64,000 bases of DNA from DGNJ01 sp002388905 (GCA_036843405.1 DAITSJ010000019.1:1-64000), one strand, 5' to 3'. Positions 27,756-37,075 are shown, numbered from the stretch's first letter. The notes: generated by a model from the letters alone, not told the origin. A program made the numbers and translations.

Positions 27756-29072
27756 TCAGATACTGGTTCTCCCTTCGCCTTGTTGGTCTATTACCTCATC
27801 GATGCCTTCACGGGCCTGGGGTTTAACCCCGAAGGCACAGAGCACCACGGCGAGACTGGCAATCAGGAGTATCAGGAAAGTGATTTGATAGCTGGTAGTG
27901 AGGTCATAGAGAAGCCCGATTGCCGGCGCCGAAAATGCCGCCATGGAGTACACCAGCGCAGTGGAAGCGCCAAAAACCCGACCGTATATGCGGCTGTCGT
28001 ACAACCGGCTGATAACAGCAGACCAGACAGGGACAACGCCGCCTCCGAAGAAGCCGAAGAAAACGGTAGCTGCGACCAGCATGGCAAAGCTTTCCGCGCG
28101 CAGATACAGGAACAGGGAGACGGTTGCTATAAGGCAGAGCGTCGCCAGTGTGGCGCCCACACTCAATAAGTCGCTTACACGTCCCAGCAACGGGCTGGAC
28201 ACCATACCCACCAGGGCCAGGAGCGACACCAGGAAAGCGCCTCGCTCCAGGCTCTGTCCCTTGTCAATGGCCACCAGGGAGAGGTTAGCCAGGAGCCCTG
28301 AATAGACGATGGACAGGAATCCCATAAAGATCACCACAATAATAAAATTGCGACTGGTAAAGATATTTTTGAGAGAGACCAGTCTTTTGGGGATAGTCGT
28401 TCTCGGCGCCTTCGGCACCTCCGAGGGATCGGCCGTCGAGTCATGTTTTCTGTTGCCGTCGATCTCCAGGCCCTTGGTTGCTGGGTGGTCATAAACAAAA
28501 AACCAGGCCAGCAGTGGTATAAAAACAATGATAAATACGCCGAGACCTGCGGCCGTTACCCGCCAGTCGTAAAGGGAGATGGAATGGGCAATGATTGGTG
28601 GAAATACCGCTCCACCCAACTGGGTTCCCAGCGCTGAAATACCCAGTGCGAGACCGCGGTAGCGGCTGAACCACCGGGTCAGCAGAACAGAGCAGGAAAG
28701 CGGGCTCAGTATCGTCATGCCCAGCGCAATAAAAAACGCATAGCAGACTATAATCAGAGAAATATGGGGCGCGAACGACATCAGAATAAAACCGATGCCC
28801 ATTACCAGGGCGCCGGCGGCAAGTATTCGCTTGACCGGGAAGCGATCGAGCAGGGAGCCGATCTTGGGCGACATCAGCCCCGTAAGAAGCAGCATGCCCG
28901 ACACGCCCACCATCAAAAGAAAGCGACCGCTTTTGAATTCTTCGCCAATGGCTCCGATCAGCACGCTGTAGAGATACAGAGACGTTCCGTAACCGACCCC
29001 CTGGATCAATACGCATACCAGGACGAGCCACCAGCCGTAGAAAATGAACGGTTTTTTATCATTTTTTTCCAT
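27756..29072 (-). CDS. MFS transporter, monocarboxylate/oxalate-formate-antiporter-like
   Basis: 438 aa, about twelve membrane helices in two halves joined by a polar loop (near residues 200-230). The N-terminal FYGWWLVLVCVLIQG opening and the lack of sugar-transporter signatures resemble the monocarboxylate/OFA branch. It probably moves an organic acid intermediate or the substrate across the inner membrane, complementing the TonB receptors. It lies 59 bp downstream of the SnoaL-like gene in the same unit. Confidence 0.85.
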   Translation of the reverse strand: MEKNDKKPFIFYGWWLVLVCVLIQGVGYGTSLYLYSVLIGAIGEEFKSGRFLLMVGVSGMLLLTGLMSPKIGSLLDRFPVKRILAAGALVMGIGFILMSFAPHISLIIVCYAFFIALGMTILSPLSCSVLLTRWFSRYRGLALGISALGTQLGGAVFPPIIAHSISLYDWRVTAAGLGVFIIVFIPLLAWFFVYDHPATKGLEIDGNRKHDSTADPSEVPKAPRTTIPKRLVSLKNIFTSRNFIIVVIFMGFLSIVYSGLLANLSLVAIDKGQSLERGAFLVSLLALVGMVSSPLLGRVSDLLSVGATLATLCLIATVSLFLYLRAESFAMLVAATVFFGFFGGGVVPVWSAVISRLYDSRIYGRVFGASTALVYSMAAFSAPAIGLLYDLTTSYQITFLILLIASLAVVLCAFGVKPQAREGIDEVIDQQGEGRTSI

Positions 29073-29131
29073 AAAAATCCCCTGACGCCCTTATAAAACA
29101 CTCATGACTCTTTTATGTGCTTCCGGTTCGT

Positions 29132-29983
29132 TCATTTCCTGCTTTTGAGAAGCGAACGGTAGAAACCCAGCCGATCCGTCGTAATGCGGGCATCGACTAC
29201 TTCACCCCGTCGAATAGTCAGCATACCGGCCGCCCGCAGGATTGTCGGCTCACCGACTGCGCCCGAGTCGATATCGCTGAAGCCTCCGGCATAAGAACCA
29301 TGATAGGCCAGATGAAATGCGACGCGATTGGCCGCAGAAAACAGCGTATCGATCTCAACTTTTTCCACGGTGTTGAAGTCGATGAGCTTTTCGGGAAGAG
29401 GATCCACCTTGGATATCCAGTGAGCATGGGGAATATCGGCAATTTTTTCAGGGCGCCGAAGCCAGTCGCGGGCAACTTCCTCTACACCGGCGTCAGGGAG
29501 TTCTGGCTGGACATCCCAGGGGGTTGCATGGGGTGGATCCACTGCATCACAGACACCGCTGGCCAACTGCGATTTACGGGCAAAATAATCTTCCTCCGCC
29601 CAGCCCCAGCGCATCCGTTCGCCGTCGGTGCGAAACAGGCTGATACCCCGCCAGGTCGCCCCTCGAAAATCATGCCGGGAGGACCGACCGTGCTCGGTAA
29701 ACTGCATGGCGATGGCATCTTCTCCGTACATCACGTCGTGGACGGTGACGCACAGGCCGGGGAACTGTTCGATCTGGGCCGCTGTAGGCGGCAGGTACTG
29801 AGAATCTCGCCCGTCAAGGGTATGCCCCCCGATACTCAGGCAATAGTCCGGTGCCATAATCCGGGATACCGCCGTGAGGTCGTGGGCGGTAATAAAGTCA
29901 ATAGCAAAGCCCCGCAACAAAGCGGCTAGAGGGTGTATGGAGGGCGCGTCGGGGGTTGTTGCTCCCCGTGTGGTGCTGCTCAT
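29132..29983 (-). CDS. Tandem SnoaL-like (NTF2-fold) protein
   Basis: 283 aa from ATG 29983, which overlaps the CoA ligase stop codon as ATGA, a translational coupling signal. Two NTF2/SnoaL-type halves are visible: the first with LIDF-like FAIDFITAHDLTAVSRIMAPDYCLSIGG, the second with HLAYHGSYAGG and a closing REG-type strand (GEVVDARITTDRLGFYRSLL). Fold members are polyketide cyclases, hydratases or isomerases; a double-domain version points to a dedicated catabolic isomerase or hydratase, inference only. Confidence 0.75.
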   Translation of the reverse strand: MSSTTRGATTPDAPSIHPLAALLRGFAIDFITAHDLTAVSRIMAPDYCLSIGGHTLDGRDSQYLPPTAAQIEQFPGLCVTVHDVMYGEDAIAMQFTEHGRSSRHDFRGATWRGISLFRTDGERMRWGWAEEDYFARKSQLASGVCDAVDPPHATPWDVQPELPDAGVEEVARDWLRRPEKIADIPHAHWISKVDPLPEKLIDFNTVEKVEIDTLFSAANRVAFHLAYHGSYAGGFSDIDSGAVGEPTILRAAGMLTIRRGEVVDARITTDRLGFYRSLLKSRK

Positions 29984-31548
29984 TTTCCTGTCCCTTCCTT
30001 TGTGGATGTACGGTATTCGGCTCGCAATTCGTGCTTGAGGATTTTTCCCGATGCATTGCGCGGCAATGCATCGACAAATGCGACTGAAGTTGGGCACTTG
30101 TAGCGGGCGAGCCGCTCACGGACAAACTCAATCAGTTCCGGCTCCGACAACTCGGCATCAGTTTTGGGCACGACAATGGCTTTGGGCGTTTCACCCCAGC
30201 GCTCATGGGGAATACCGATCACGGCCGTCTCGGCGATACCCGGGTGTTCGTAGAGGACATTCTCAATTTCCGTGGGATAAATATTTTCTCCACCAGAGAT
30301 AATCATGTCCTTGTAACGGTCATGTATATAATAGTAGCCGTCGTCATCGCGAAAAGCCGCGTCCCCGGTGCGCAGCCAGCCACCCGGCAAGACGGTGGCC
30401 GCCGTCTCTTCGGGTTTGTTCCAGTAGCCTTGCATATTCATCTGGGAACGAATCCAGATTTCACCGGCCTCCCCTCTTGGTACCTCCTGGCTGGTCGTCG
30501 GATCGAACAGCCCCGCCTCGACCCAGGGCAAAGGCCGGCCGCAGGACCGCAACCTGCCAGCATGCTCGCCGCCGGGGTCGTGTTCTTCAGGAAGTAGAGT
30601 AATCACCGTGCCCGAGGTTTCGGTCATGCCGTAGGCGTGGGTGAAACCGCAGCCGAAGACATCCATGGCGCGCATCAGGAGTGTCTCGCTGATGGGGGCA
30701 GATCCGTAGACCATCAGTTCCAGGCTCGACATATTCATGGCGTCGACACCTTTGAAATCCACCAGTGCCTGAATGACCGCGGGAACCAGAAAAGTATGCG
30801 TGACCCGATTATCTGTGATGGCGCTGATAAGCGCCTCCGGCGAAGGTTGGGTCAGCAGAACCGTGTGACCACCCTGGGTCAGGGCCATCTGGCCGTAACC
30901 GATGCCGCCAATATGGAACAGGGGCAGCGCCACGAGGTTGACGCTGTCGGCGTTGAATCGCCAGATTTCCCGCGCCATGCGCTCACTGAAAGAAAGGTTG
31001 TGATGGCTGATCATCACGCCCTTGGGGCGCCCGGTTGTTCCCGATGTGTAGAGTAATAAAACCGTATCTTCCGCATCGACTTTCAAATTCGGATCAGTCG
31101 AAGAGGCTGCTTCTCGCCAGGATTGATAGTCGTTATCCAGATCAATAACATCCAGTGTTTTGCTCCCAATGGATGTCGGCAACTTGTCGGCGAATTCGAC
31201 GTCCGTAAGCACAAGGCCAGGGTCGGCATCTTTTAAGATGCCGGCGATTTCTCGCGCGGAGAGACGCCAGTTGACCGGTAGCATAATGGTGCCCGCCTTG
31301 GCGCAGGCAAATTCGACCTCGTAAAACACAGGCGAGTTACGGGCCAGGATGGCCACCCGGCTGCCCCGGGACAATCCCTTCGATATCAGCGCATTGGCAA
31401 CGCGACTGCTGTGCTCATTGAGCTTGCCGTAGCTGAGGGTTTCTCCCTGGAATGTAAGACAGGGTGCCTCGGGCCGGCTGGCCGCATAACCCCGCAACAA
31501 ATTACCGAGGGTGAATTCGCTGTCCTGGTCGCCGGTTTTCGTGCTCAT
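29980..31548 (-). CDS. AMP-forming acyl-CoA synthetase (second CoA ligase)
   Basis: 522 aa, ANL superfamily. LLLYTSGTTGRPKG P-loop, HAYGMTETSG, RTGDAAFRDDDGYYYI, the hinge DRYKDMIISGGENIYPTEIE and catalytic Lys in LPRNASGKILK are all present, so it should be active. It is shorter than the ligase at 10280-11995 and belongs to the branch close to long-chain or cyclic-acid ligases. It starts 21 bp after the acyl-CoA dehydrogenase gene and its stop overlaps the next gene's start. Confidence 0.92.
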   Translation of the reverse strand: MSTKTGDQDSEFTLGNLLRGYAASRPEAPCLTFQGETLSYGKLNEHSSRVANALISKGLSRGSRVAILARNSPVFYEVEFACAKAGTIMLPVNWRLSAREIAGILKDADPGLVLTDVEFADKLPTSIGSKTLDVIDLDNDYQSWREAASSTDPNLKVDAEDTVLLLYTSGTTGRPKGVMISHHNLSFSERMAREIWRFNADSVNLVALPLFHIGGIGYGQMALTQGGHTVLLTQPSPEALISAITDNRVTHTFLVPAVIQALVDFKGVDAMNMSSLELMVYGSAPISETLLMRAMDVFGCGFTHAYGMTETSGTVITLLPEEHDPGGEHAGRLRSCGRPLPWVEAGLFDPTTSQEVPRGEAGEIWIRSQMNMQGYWNKPEETAATVLPGGWLRTGDAAFRDDDGYYYIHDRYKDMIISGGENIYPTEIENVLYEHPGIAETAVIGIPHERWGETPKAIVVPKTDAELSEPELIEFVRERLARYKCPTSVAFVDALPRNASGKILKHELRAEYRTSTKEGTGK

Positions 31549-31569
31549 ACTTCTCCCGTAAGGAAACCG

Positions 31570-32748
31570 TCAATAGCTTTTGTCCAGTCCCAGACTGTGC
31601 TGTGCCACGTAATTGAGAATCATCTCCCGACTCACCGGTGCCGTTTTATGCAGACGGGCAATAAACCACATATCCGCCAGCCCGTATTCATTGGACAGGC
31701 CATTGCCTCCGTGCACCTGAATCGCCTGGTCGAGGGCCTTGAGGGAGGCTTCGGCGGAAGAAAACTTGGCCATATTGGCCGCCTCCGCGGCATCCTCTCC
31801 CATATCGTAGAGTTGAGCGGCGCGGGCGGTCAGCAAGCGCGCCGCCTGGACACCGATATAGGACTCAGCAAGGGGATGTGCTACGCCCTGATGGGCGCCG
31901 ATCGGTGTTTTCCAGACAGTCCTGTCCCGGGCATAGGCTGCGCCCTGGCGCAGGGCAAAACGCGAAATACCGTTATTTAGCGCTGCCGCCGATACCCGTT
32001 CGGGGTTGAGGCCGACAAATACCTGTTTGAGACCATCGCCCTGCTTGCCGATCAGGGCATCGGGCTCCAGCTCCACGTCATCGAAGAACAGGGTGAATGA
32101 CTTGGTGGGCGACTTGAGTGCGGAATCAATGGGATGGTAGCTGATACCGGGGGTATTCGCGGGGATCACAAACAGCGACAGCGAAGCGCGCTCCGGCGTT
32201 GACAGCTCCCCGTCCCGGGCCACTACCAGCATGGCATCGGCCTCATCCACACCGGACGACCAGTACTTGCTGCCCTGGAGCTTCCAACCGTTTTTCGTCC
32301 GGGTTGCCGTGGTACTGATGCGGTAGGTATTGGAGCCGGCATCAGGCTCGGTAATGGCAAAGGACATTTTCTTGGTGCCCGAGGCCAGGGCGGGTAACCA
32401 GCGTTTTTTCAAGTCGTCGGAACCGTGCCGGGCAATAATCGGCGCACAAATCGACTGAATAACCAGATACAGCAGCGGGCATCCCTGAGCCGCGACTTCT
32501 TCAATAATCACATTCAGGTCACCCAGGCCGCCGCCGCTGCCGCCGAATTCCTCGGCAATATGGGCGCCCAGGAAACCCGCCGACCCGAGCTCTTGCCACA
32601 GCTCATCGGGTTTCTCGTCGCGGGCGACGATATCCTGGAAATAACCTCGCCCGTATTTGGCGACCAGCTTGCCCACACTCTCTCTCAGAGCCACGTGGTG
32701 TTCCTCGGTGTCGACCAGAGGTGATTGGAACATTGTTTCAGAAGTCAT
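31570..32748 (-). CDS. Acyl-CoA dehydrogenase with IVD-type position of the catalytic base
   Basis: 392 aa, full three-domain length; FAITEPDAGSN flavin motif at 130-140, and GVQAARLLTARAAQLYDMG and AIQVHGGNGLSNEYGLADMW in the C-domain. The usual C-terminal catalytic glutamate (YEG position) is absent; the sequence there is LHKTAPVSRE. Instead E250 in LNPERVSAAA occupies the helix position of the base in isovaleryl-CoA dehydrogenase. It introduces a double bond into acyl-CoA and passes electrons to ETF, then ETF-QO (55544-57184). First gene of a five-gene unit with operator 9 62 bp upstream. Confidence 0.9.
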   Translation of the reverse strand: MTSETMFQSPLVDTEEHHVALRESVGKLVAKYGRGYFQDIVARDEKPDELWQELGSAGFLGAHIAEEFGGSGGGLGDLNVIIEEVAAQGCPLLYLVIQSICAPIIARHGSDDLKKRWLPALASGTKKMSFAITEPDAGSNTYRISTTATRTKNGWKLQGSKYWSSGVDEADAMLVVARDGELSTPERASLSLFVIPANTPGISYHPIDSALKSPTKSFTLFFDDVELEPDALIGKQGDGLKQVFVGLNPERVSAAALNNGISRFALRQGAAYARDRTVWKTPIGAHQGVAHPLAESYIGVQAARLLTARAAQLYDMGEDAAEAANMAKFSSAEASLKALDQAIQVHGGNGLSNEYGLADMWFIARLHKTAPVSREMILNYVAQHSLGLDKSY

Positions 32749-32784
32749 CGCTATATCCTGTCTATTTCCGGTCCTGCTGCTGAC

Positions 32785-32813
32785 AATCTACGTTCCGCTG
32801 TTTCAGCTGTCAA
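32785..32813 (-). promoter_or_regulatory. Predicted sigma-70 promoter of the acyl-CoA dehydrogenase unit
   Basis: Minus strand: -35 TTGACA (32808-32813), 17-bp spacer, -10 TAGATT (32785-32790). The -35 is embedded in operator copy 9. Confidence 0.6.
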
Positions 32814-32825
32814 CGATTATGTTGA
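32810..32825. promoter_or_regulatory. Island operator copy 9
   Basis: TCAACG-ATTA-TGTTGA, one mismatch. It lies in the 95-bp gap between the 3-hydroxyacyl-CoA dehydrogenase stop and the acyl-CoA dehydrogenase start. Confidence 0.75.
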
Positions 32826-32843
32826 CTATGGCGCCAAAAATTA

Positions 32844-33716
32844 CTAGCCTTTCCACTCAAAGAAGCCTCGGCCCGATTTTTGGCCCAGGTCTCCCCGGGC
32901 AACCATTTCAATTAATATCTCCGGCGGTCTATACCGTTCACCATGGGCCTTTTCGAGGATGCGGGCGATATCCAGGCGTACATCCAGGCCGACTATATCG
33001 CTCAGCCGCAAAGGGCCAACCGGGTGCTGATAGGCGAGTTCGGCAGCGCGATCGATGTCTTCGGCACTGGCCACGCCGCTCTCGAGCATACGCATTGCTT
33101 CCAGGCTGGCAATAAGGTCTAGTCGAGTGGTGGCAAAACCCGGTATATCCCTGACCGTCAGGGATTCCTTGCCGATTTGCTCGACAAACCTTCTGGCCGT
33201 TGTCAGGGTGTCTTCGCTGGTGGCCTGCCCACGAATCAATTCAACCAGCTTGAATGACCAGACCGGATTGAAAAAGTGCATACCCAGGAAACAGTCGGGG
33301 CCGGGCAGGACCTCGGCCAACGTATCGATGGACAAAGCACTGGTGTTGGTACCGATAATCCGGGGCCGTCTTTCCGCCAACTGCTTGAGAACCTGGTGTT
33401 TGATATCCAGTCGTTCCGGCACTGTTTCGATAGCCAGATCCATGCACTGCGGCAACTCAGAGACCGCACCGATACGGCTCACGCGACCTGCAAGGGCCCT
33501 GGCTTGTTCCTCGTCCAGCTTGCCCCGCCTGACACCACCGGCCGCGGTCTTTTCGATGGTATTGCGCATGGTCTCGGCCCTGGCGTCGTCGGTCTCCACG
33601 ACAATCACCCGGGCACCTGACATGGCGGACACGTAGGCGATCCCGGTGCCCATGGTGCCGCCGCCGATTACTGCTACATCCTGCAATTTTCTGCTCCCCA
33701 CATCTGCTGCTGTCAT
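32844..33716 (-). CDS. 3-hydroxyacyl-CoA dehydrogenase
   Basis: 290 aa. GGGTMGTG NAD-binding loop at residues 18-25, the ETVPERLDIK stretch, catalytic His147 in GMHFFNP, and a C-terminal dimerisation domain with HPVGPLRLSDIVGLD. It is the stand-alone single-domain type (as in butyryl or PaaH dehydrogenases) and oxidises 3-hydroxyacyl-CoA to 3-ketoacyl-CoA with NAD. Third gene of the unit HAPMO-like monooxygenase, enoyl-CoA hydratase, dehydrogenase; 21 bp after the hydratase. Confidence 0.93.
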   Translation of the reverse strand: MTAADVGSRKLQDVAVIGGGTMGTGIAYVSAMSGARVIVVETDDARAETMRNTIEKTAAGGVRRGKLDEEQARALAGRVSRIGAVSELPQCMDLAIETVPERLDIKHQVLKQLAERRPRIIGTNTSALSIDTLAEVLPGPDCFLGMHFFNPVWSFKLVELIRGQATSEDTLTTARRFVEQIGKESLTVRDIPGFATTRLDLIASLEAMRMLESGVASAEDIDRAAELAYQHPVGPLRLSDIVGLDVRLDIARILEKAHGERYRPPEILIEMVARGDLGQKSGRGFFEWKG

Positions 33717-33737
33717 ATCGTCACCACTTGGCCTGTC

Positions 33738-34502
33738 TCAACGCCCCTTCCATACCGGCTGGCGTTTTTCCGAAAAGGCCCGGGCACCCTCTTTGGCATC
33801 TTCCGAGGCCAACACGGACTCCACCAGTGGATCCTGAATTCGCCAAACCTCATCCGCGGGCCAACCCGGCGCCTCGTGCACCAGGCGCTTTGTCATCACA
33901 GTGGCCAGGGGCCCATTGGCAGCTATTTTTGCGGCCAGAGCCAGGGCGCCTTCCAGGGCGCCTCCGGCTGGAGTCAGGCGATTAACGAGCCCCCACTGGT
34001 GGGCACCGGGCGCATCCAGGCGCTCGCCGGTCAGCGCATATTCCAGGGCTATTGCCGGCGGTATGCGTCGTGGAAGTCTCACCAGCCCCCCGGAGCCGGC
34101 AACGAGGCCTCGGGTCACTTCCGGCAGCCCAAAGAAAGCATCTTCGGCGGCAACGATCAGATCGCAGGCCAGGGCCAGTTCGCACCCCCCCGCCAGAGCG
34201 AAGCCTTCTACCGCGGCAATCAACGGTTTCTGTGGTGGCTTCTCGGTAATACCTCCGAACCCCCGGCCCTCGATTTCCGGCCGCTCGCCATCGACAAATG
34301 CCTTCAGATCCATACCTGCACAAAAGTTACCGCCACGCCCGGTGATAATGCCTACCCGCAAATCCGGATCGGAATCGAGCTGGTCCATGGCGGCGGCAAT
34401 ACCTTCCGACACGGCCCTGTTAACGGCATTTCGGCGTTCGGGGCGGTCAATGGCAACAATCAGGGTGCTGCCCTGGCGCTCGACAACAATTTCGTTGCTC
34501 AC
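33738..34502 (-). CDS. Enoyl-CoA hydratase/isomerase family protein
   Basis: 254 aa, standard crotonase length. Oxyanion loops NFCAGMDLKAF and GFALAGGCELALACD, then the glutamate region FGLPEVTRGLV, where hydratases keep one catalytic Glu (the usual second Glu is not obvious). It starts at GTG 34502 and shares four bases (GTGA) with the stop of the upstream monooxygenase gene, so the two are translationally coupled. Next gene is 3-hydroxyacyl-CoA dehydrogenase. Confidence 0.92.
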   Translation of the reverse strand: MSNEIVVERQGSTLIVAIDRPERRNAVNRAVSEGIAAAMDQLDSDPDLRVGIITGRGGNFCAGMDLKAFVDGERPEIEGRGFGGITEKPPQKPLIAAVEGFALAGGCELALACDLIVAAEDAFFGLPEVTRGLVAGSGGLVRLPRRIPPAIALEYALTGERLDAPGAHQWGLVNRLTPAGGALEGALALAAKIAANGPLATVMTKRLVHEAPGWPADEVWRIQDPLVESVLASEDAKEGARAFSEKRQPVWKGR

Positions 34503-36532
34503 GGCTTTACTCCTCGCTGCTCACTCCCGGCCGAGATCGTGTCCTTCCCTTCACTATAGCCCGGTCCGATGCTGTAATCCCCGAGAGTGGCTTCATCGGT
34601 CATCTGCCAGAACTCAATAATCCTGAATGGATTACAAACCACCACACGCCCCTTCGAATTTCTGTAGTAGGTACTCATGCCCGGGTGCGTCCAGATCATT
34701 CCTTCGTGCTTTTTATCCACTTCCCGGGTATACCAATCGTGGACTTCTCTGCGCACGTCCACGGTGTGCAGACCGTTACTGAACATTTTCTGTAAAAGCG
34801 ACATCACATAATGCATCTGGCGCTCGACAATACTGATCAGGCTGCCGCCGTGGCCGAACTGGGTGTTGGGGCCATAAAGACAAAAGAAATTGGGATATCC
34901 CGGAACAACAGTACCCAGGTAGGCCCGCGCGTCGTCTCCGTCCCACTCGTCGTGCAACTCACGTCCACCCCGGCCCCTGATGGTCATGGGAGCCAGGAAG
35001 TTCACCACATCGAATCCTGTGGCCCAGATCACCACATCGGCCTTGTGAATCCGGCCATCGTCGGTGACCACGCCTTCGGGAAGCACCTCCGTCACTGCCC
35101 CTGTCACCAGCTCGACATGATCCCGGGCGAGGGTTCGGAACCAGCCATTGTCCAGCAGGATACGCTTGCCGAATGGCGGGTAACCCGGCAGCACTTCCGG
35201 CAAGAGGTAGTCCGCGTCGCCAAGTTCCGAGACCATATATTTGGTCAGGCCACGACGGTGGGCGTCATTGATAGCATTGATGGAACGCTCCATATCCTGC
35301 CAGTCCGGATCTTTTTGTAGGGCCTCGTAGAGCTTGTCGTTGAAAGCCCAGCTCAGCCTGATGCGGTACCACAAGCGATACAGGGGCACTTCGTGCAGCA
35401 GCTTCTGGAGAGCCTCGGGTACCGGCTGCTGGAATTTTGGGAAGGGAGCAGCCCATTGGGGCGAACGCTGGATGACCGTCAGCGATGCAACCTGTTCGGC
35501 AATCGCCGGCACCACCTGCATGGCGCTGGCACCGTTGCCCACTACAACGACCCGTTGCCCTTCCAGGTCAATGCCCTCTTCCGGCCAGCGCGCGGTGTGG
35601 GCACTCTGGCCCTCGAATTGATCAATACCCGGCACATCCGGGTACTTTGGTTTGTTGAAGGCCCCGACAGCACTGATCACCATATCGGCACTGAGCGTTT
35701 CTTTATTGCCTGCGTCGGTAGTCGCTTGTACATGCCATTCGGCCGAGTCCTCATCGTAATCAGCCTCGGTGACTTCTACGCCAAAGCGGATGTAACGGCG
35801 AATATCGAAGTGGTCGGCAACATGCTCCAGATACGCCTGGATTTCATCGCTGGCGGCGAAAAACCGGGACCAGTCATAGGGAGCAAACGAGAACGAATAC
35901 AGATGACTGGGGACGTCGCAGGCAGCCCCGGGATATTTGTTTTCGTGCCAGACGCCTCCCAGGCGGTGGTGGCGTTCAACAATGGTAAAGGGAACCCCGG
36001 CAGCCGACAGGTTGACCGCGGCACAAAGCCCCGAAATGCCTGCCCCGATGATCAGGGCCCGGAACCCCGGCGGAGGTGCCGCGCCGCCCATGGACTCGGC
36101 CGGCAATGAGGGGGTCGGCCGGGGCGAAGCGTCCTGACCTTTGTCAATGGCCCCGGAGGCGGGTGCGAGTCCCAGTTCATGCCTGATCATGGGCGCGTAT
36201 TTCAACGGGATATCTTCGCGCAACGAGACACTCATCATTTCAACCAGCAGCTCGTCCGGTGGATCCGGCAACGCCATGGGCTCTCCTTCCAGCCACTGGC
36301 GGATCTCCTTCACAGATGCTGCGCGGACTTCCTCCTGAACTTCTTCAGGCAATCCGCCGCTATCGTTGTCGTCAAGCCCTCGGGGTCGCGAGGGTATAAA
36401 ACGATCTTCGATCCACCGGCGGTCGCCGGTGAGTTGCACCAGAAGGCATGCCAGCGTCGGTGTATTGGCCTGCTCGATAGCTTCCCTCAGCCAATCCTGA
36501 CCGACAGTCGATGCCCCATTGTCTTCGCCCAT
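34499..36532 (-). CDS. FAD monooxygenase with N-terminal extension, 4-hydroxyacetophenone-monooxygenase-like
   Basis: 677 aa. The first about 155 residues are a helical extension without a Rossmann motif, as in 4-hydroxyacetophenone monooxygenase. Then GAGISG (163-168), GVWHENKYPGAACD (193-206), fingerprint FEGQSAHTARWP (306-317) and a second dinucleotide motif GNGASA (332-337). The fingerprint keeps F, G, H, W and P of Baeyer-Villiger enzymes. It would oxidise an aryl or alicyclic ketone to an ester. First gene of a unit with hydratase and dehydrogenase; operator 10 is 78 bp upstream. Differs from the first monooxygenase in subfamily, so two distinct ketone steps are possible. Confidence 0.92.
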   Translation of the reverse strand: MGEDNGASTVGQDWLREAIEQANTPTLACLLVQLTGDRRWIEDRFIPSRPRGLDDNDSGGLPEEVQEEVRAASVKEIRQWLEGEPMALPDPPDELLVEMMSVSLREDIPLKYAPMIRHELGLAPASGAIDKGQDASPRPTPSLPAESMGGAAPPPGFRALIIGAGISGLCAAVNLSAAGVPFTIVERHHRLGGVWHENKYPGAACDVPSHLYSFSFAPYDWSRFFAASDEIQAYLEHVADHFDIRRYIRFGVEVTEADYDEDSAEWHVQATTDAGNKETLSADMVISAVGAFNKPKYPDVPGIDQFEGQSAHTARWPEEGIDLEGQRVVVVGNGASAMQVVPAIAEQVASLTVIQRSPQWAAPFPKFQQPVPEALQKLLHEVPLYRLWYRIRLSWAFNDKLYEALQKDPDWQDMERSINAINDAHRRGLTKYMVSELGDADYLLPEVLPGYPPFGKRILLDNGWFRTLARDHVELVTGAVTEVLPEGVVTDDGRIHKADVVIWATGFDVVNFLAPMTIRGRGGRELHDEWDGDDARAYLGTVVPGYPNFFCLYGPNTQFGHGGSLISIVERQMHYVMSLLQKMFSNGLHTVDVRREVHDWYTREVDKKHEGMIWTHPGMSTYYRNSKGRVVVCNPFRIIEFWQMTDEATLGDYSIGPGYSEGKDTISAGSEQRGVKP

Positions 36533-37075
36533 AAGTGAAACCTCGCTACCAAAAGATAGGCTGGACCCTTCTTACGATCAAGAAGGGTGGCATACCATAA
36601 CGGGGTTTGTCAACATCTTTGTTGATTGGCGAAGATCCGGACAATTTTTCACGGGGCTTTCGATCAGCTTAGATCAAATCGGGCATATTCACGTAGCGTG
36701 GAAAAACTGCGCTCCGCCAAAACGGGACAAGCTTTAGAAAAAACAGCTCTTTGCAGAGGTACGAGAATGAATGAATTTCGTTCGACTAATTCCCATCACG
36801 ATAAATCTATGGCTCCCCACCACGCCATGAAAATTCGCCGAAGAGTGCTATTTATGCCAACAGGAAATAAGGCCGGGACGATTGCGGGAATTCAGTTACT
36901 TTTAACGGGTATGCGGATAAATCGAGGCTTTTAAAATTAAATTCAGTGTCATTGGCTACGGATGGTTGGGCTAACGGCAACAGCTCTGCATCCTACTCAT
37001 CGGAAAAATACCGAGAGTCTTACAAACTGTAATTTGGCCGACGAACTCATACTCCGAAGACACTCTACCGCGCCG
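36533..37075. other. Long non-coding gap between the second monooxygenase and the TetR gene
   Basis: 543 bp. The first 100 bp carry operator 10. The rest (36640-37075) is AT-rich with no confident gene: the only longer reading frame (36626-36934) lacks codon character and recognisable motifs. No repeat or RNA noticed. Confidence 0.5.
36610..36625. promoter_or_regulatory. Island operator copy 10 (perfect)
   Basis: TCAACA-TCTT-TGTTGA, a perfect match. On the minus strand it contains a consensus -35 TTGACA (36609-36614); a matching -10 is not clear. Confidence 0.8.

Noticed and set aside
36626..36934. Possible 102-aa gene in the gap before the TetR gene
   Set aside because: No ribosome site, no motif, low-complexity basic composition.
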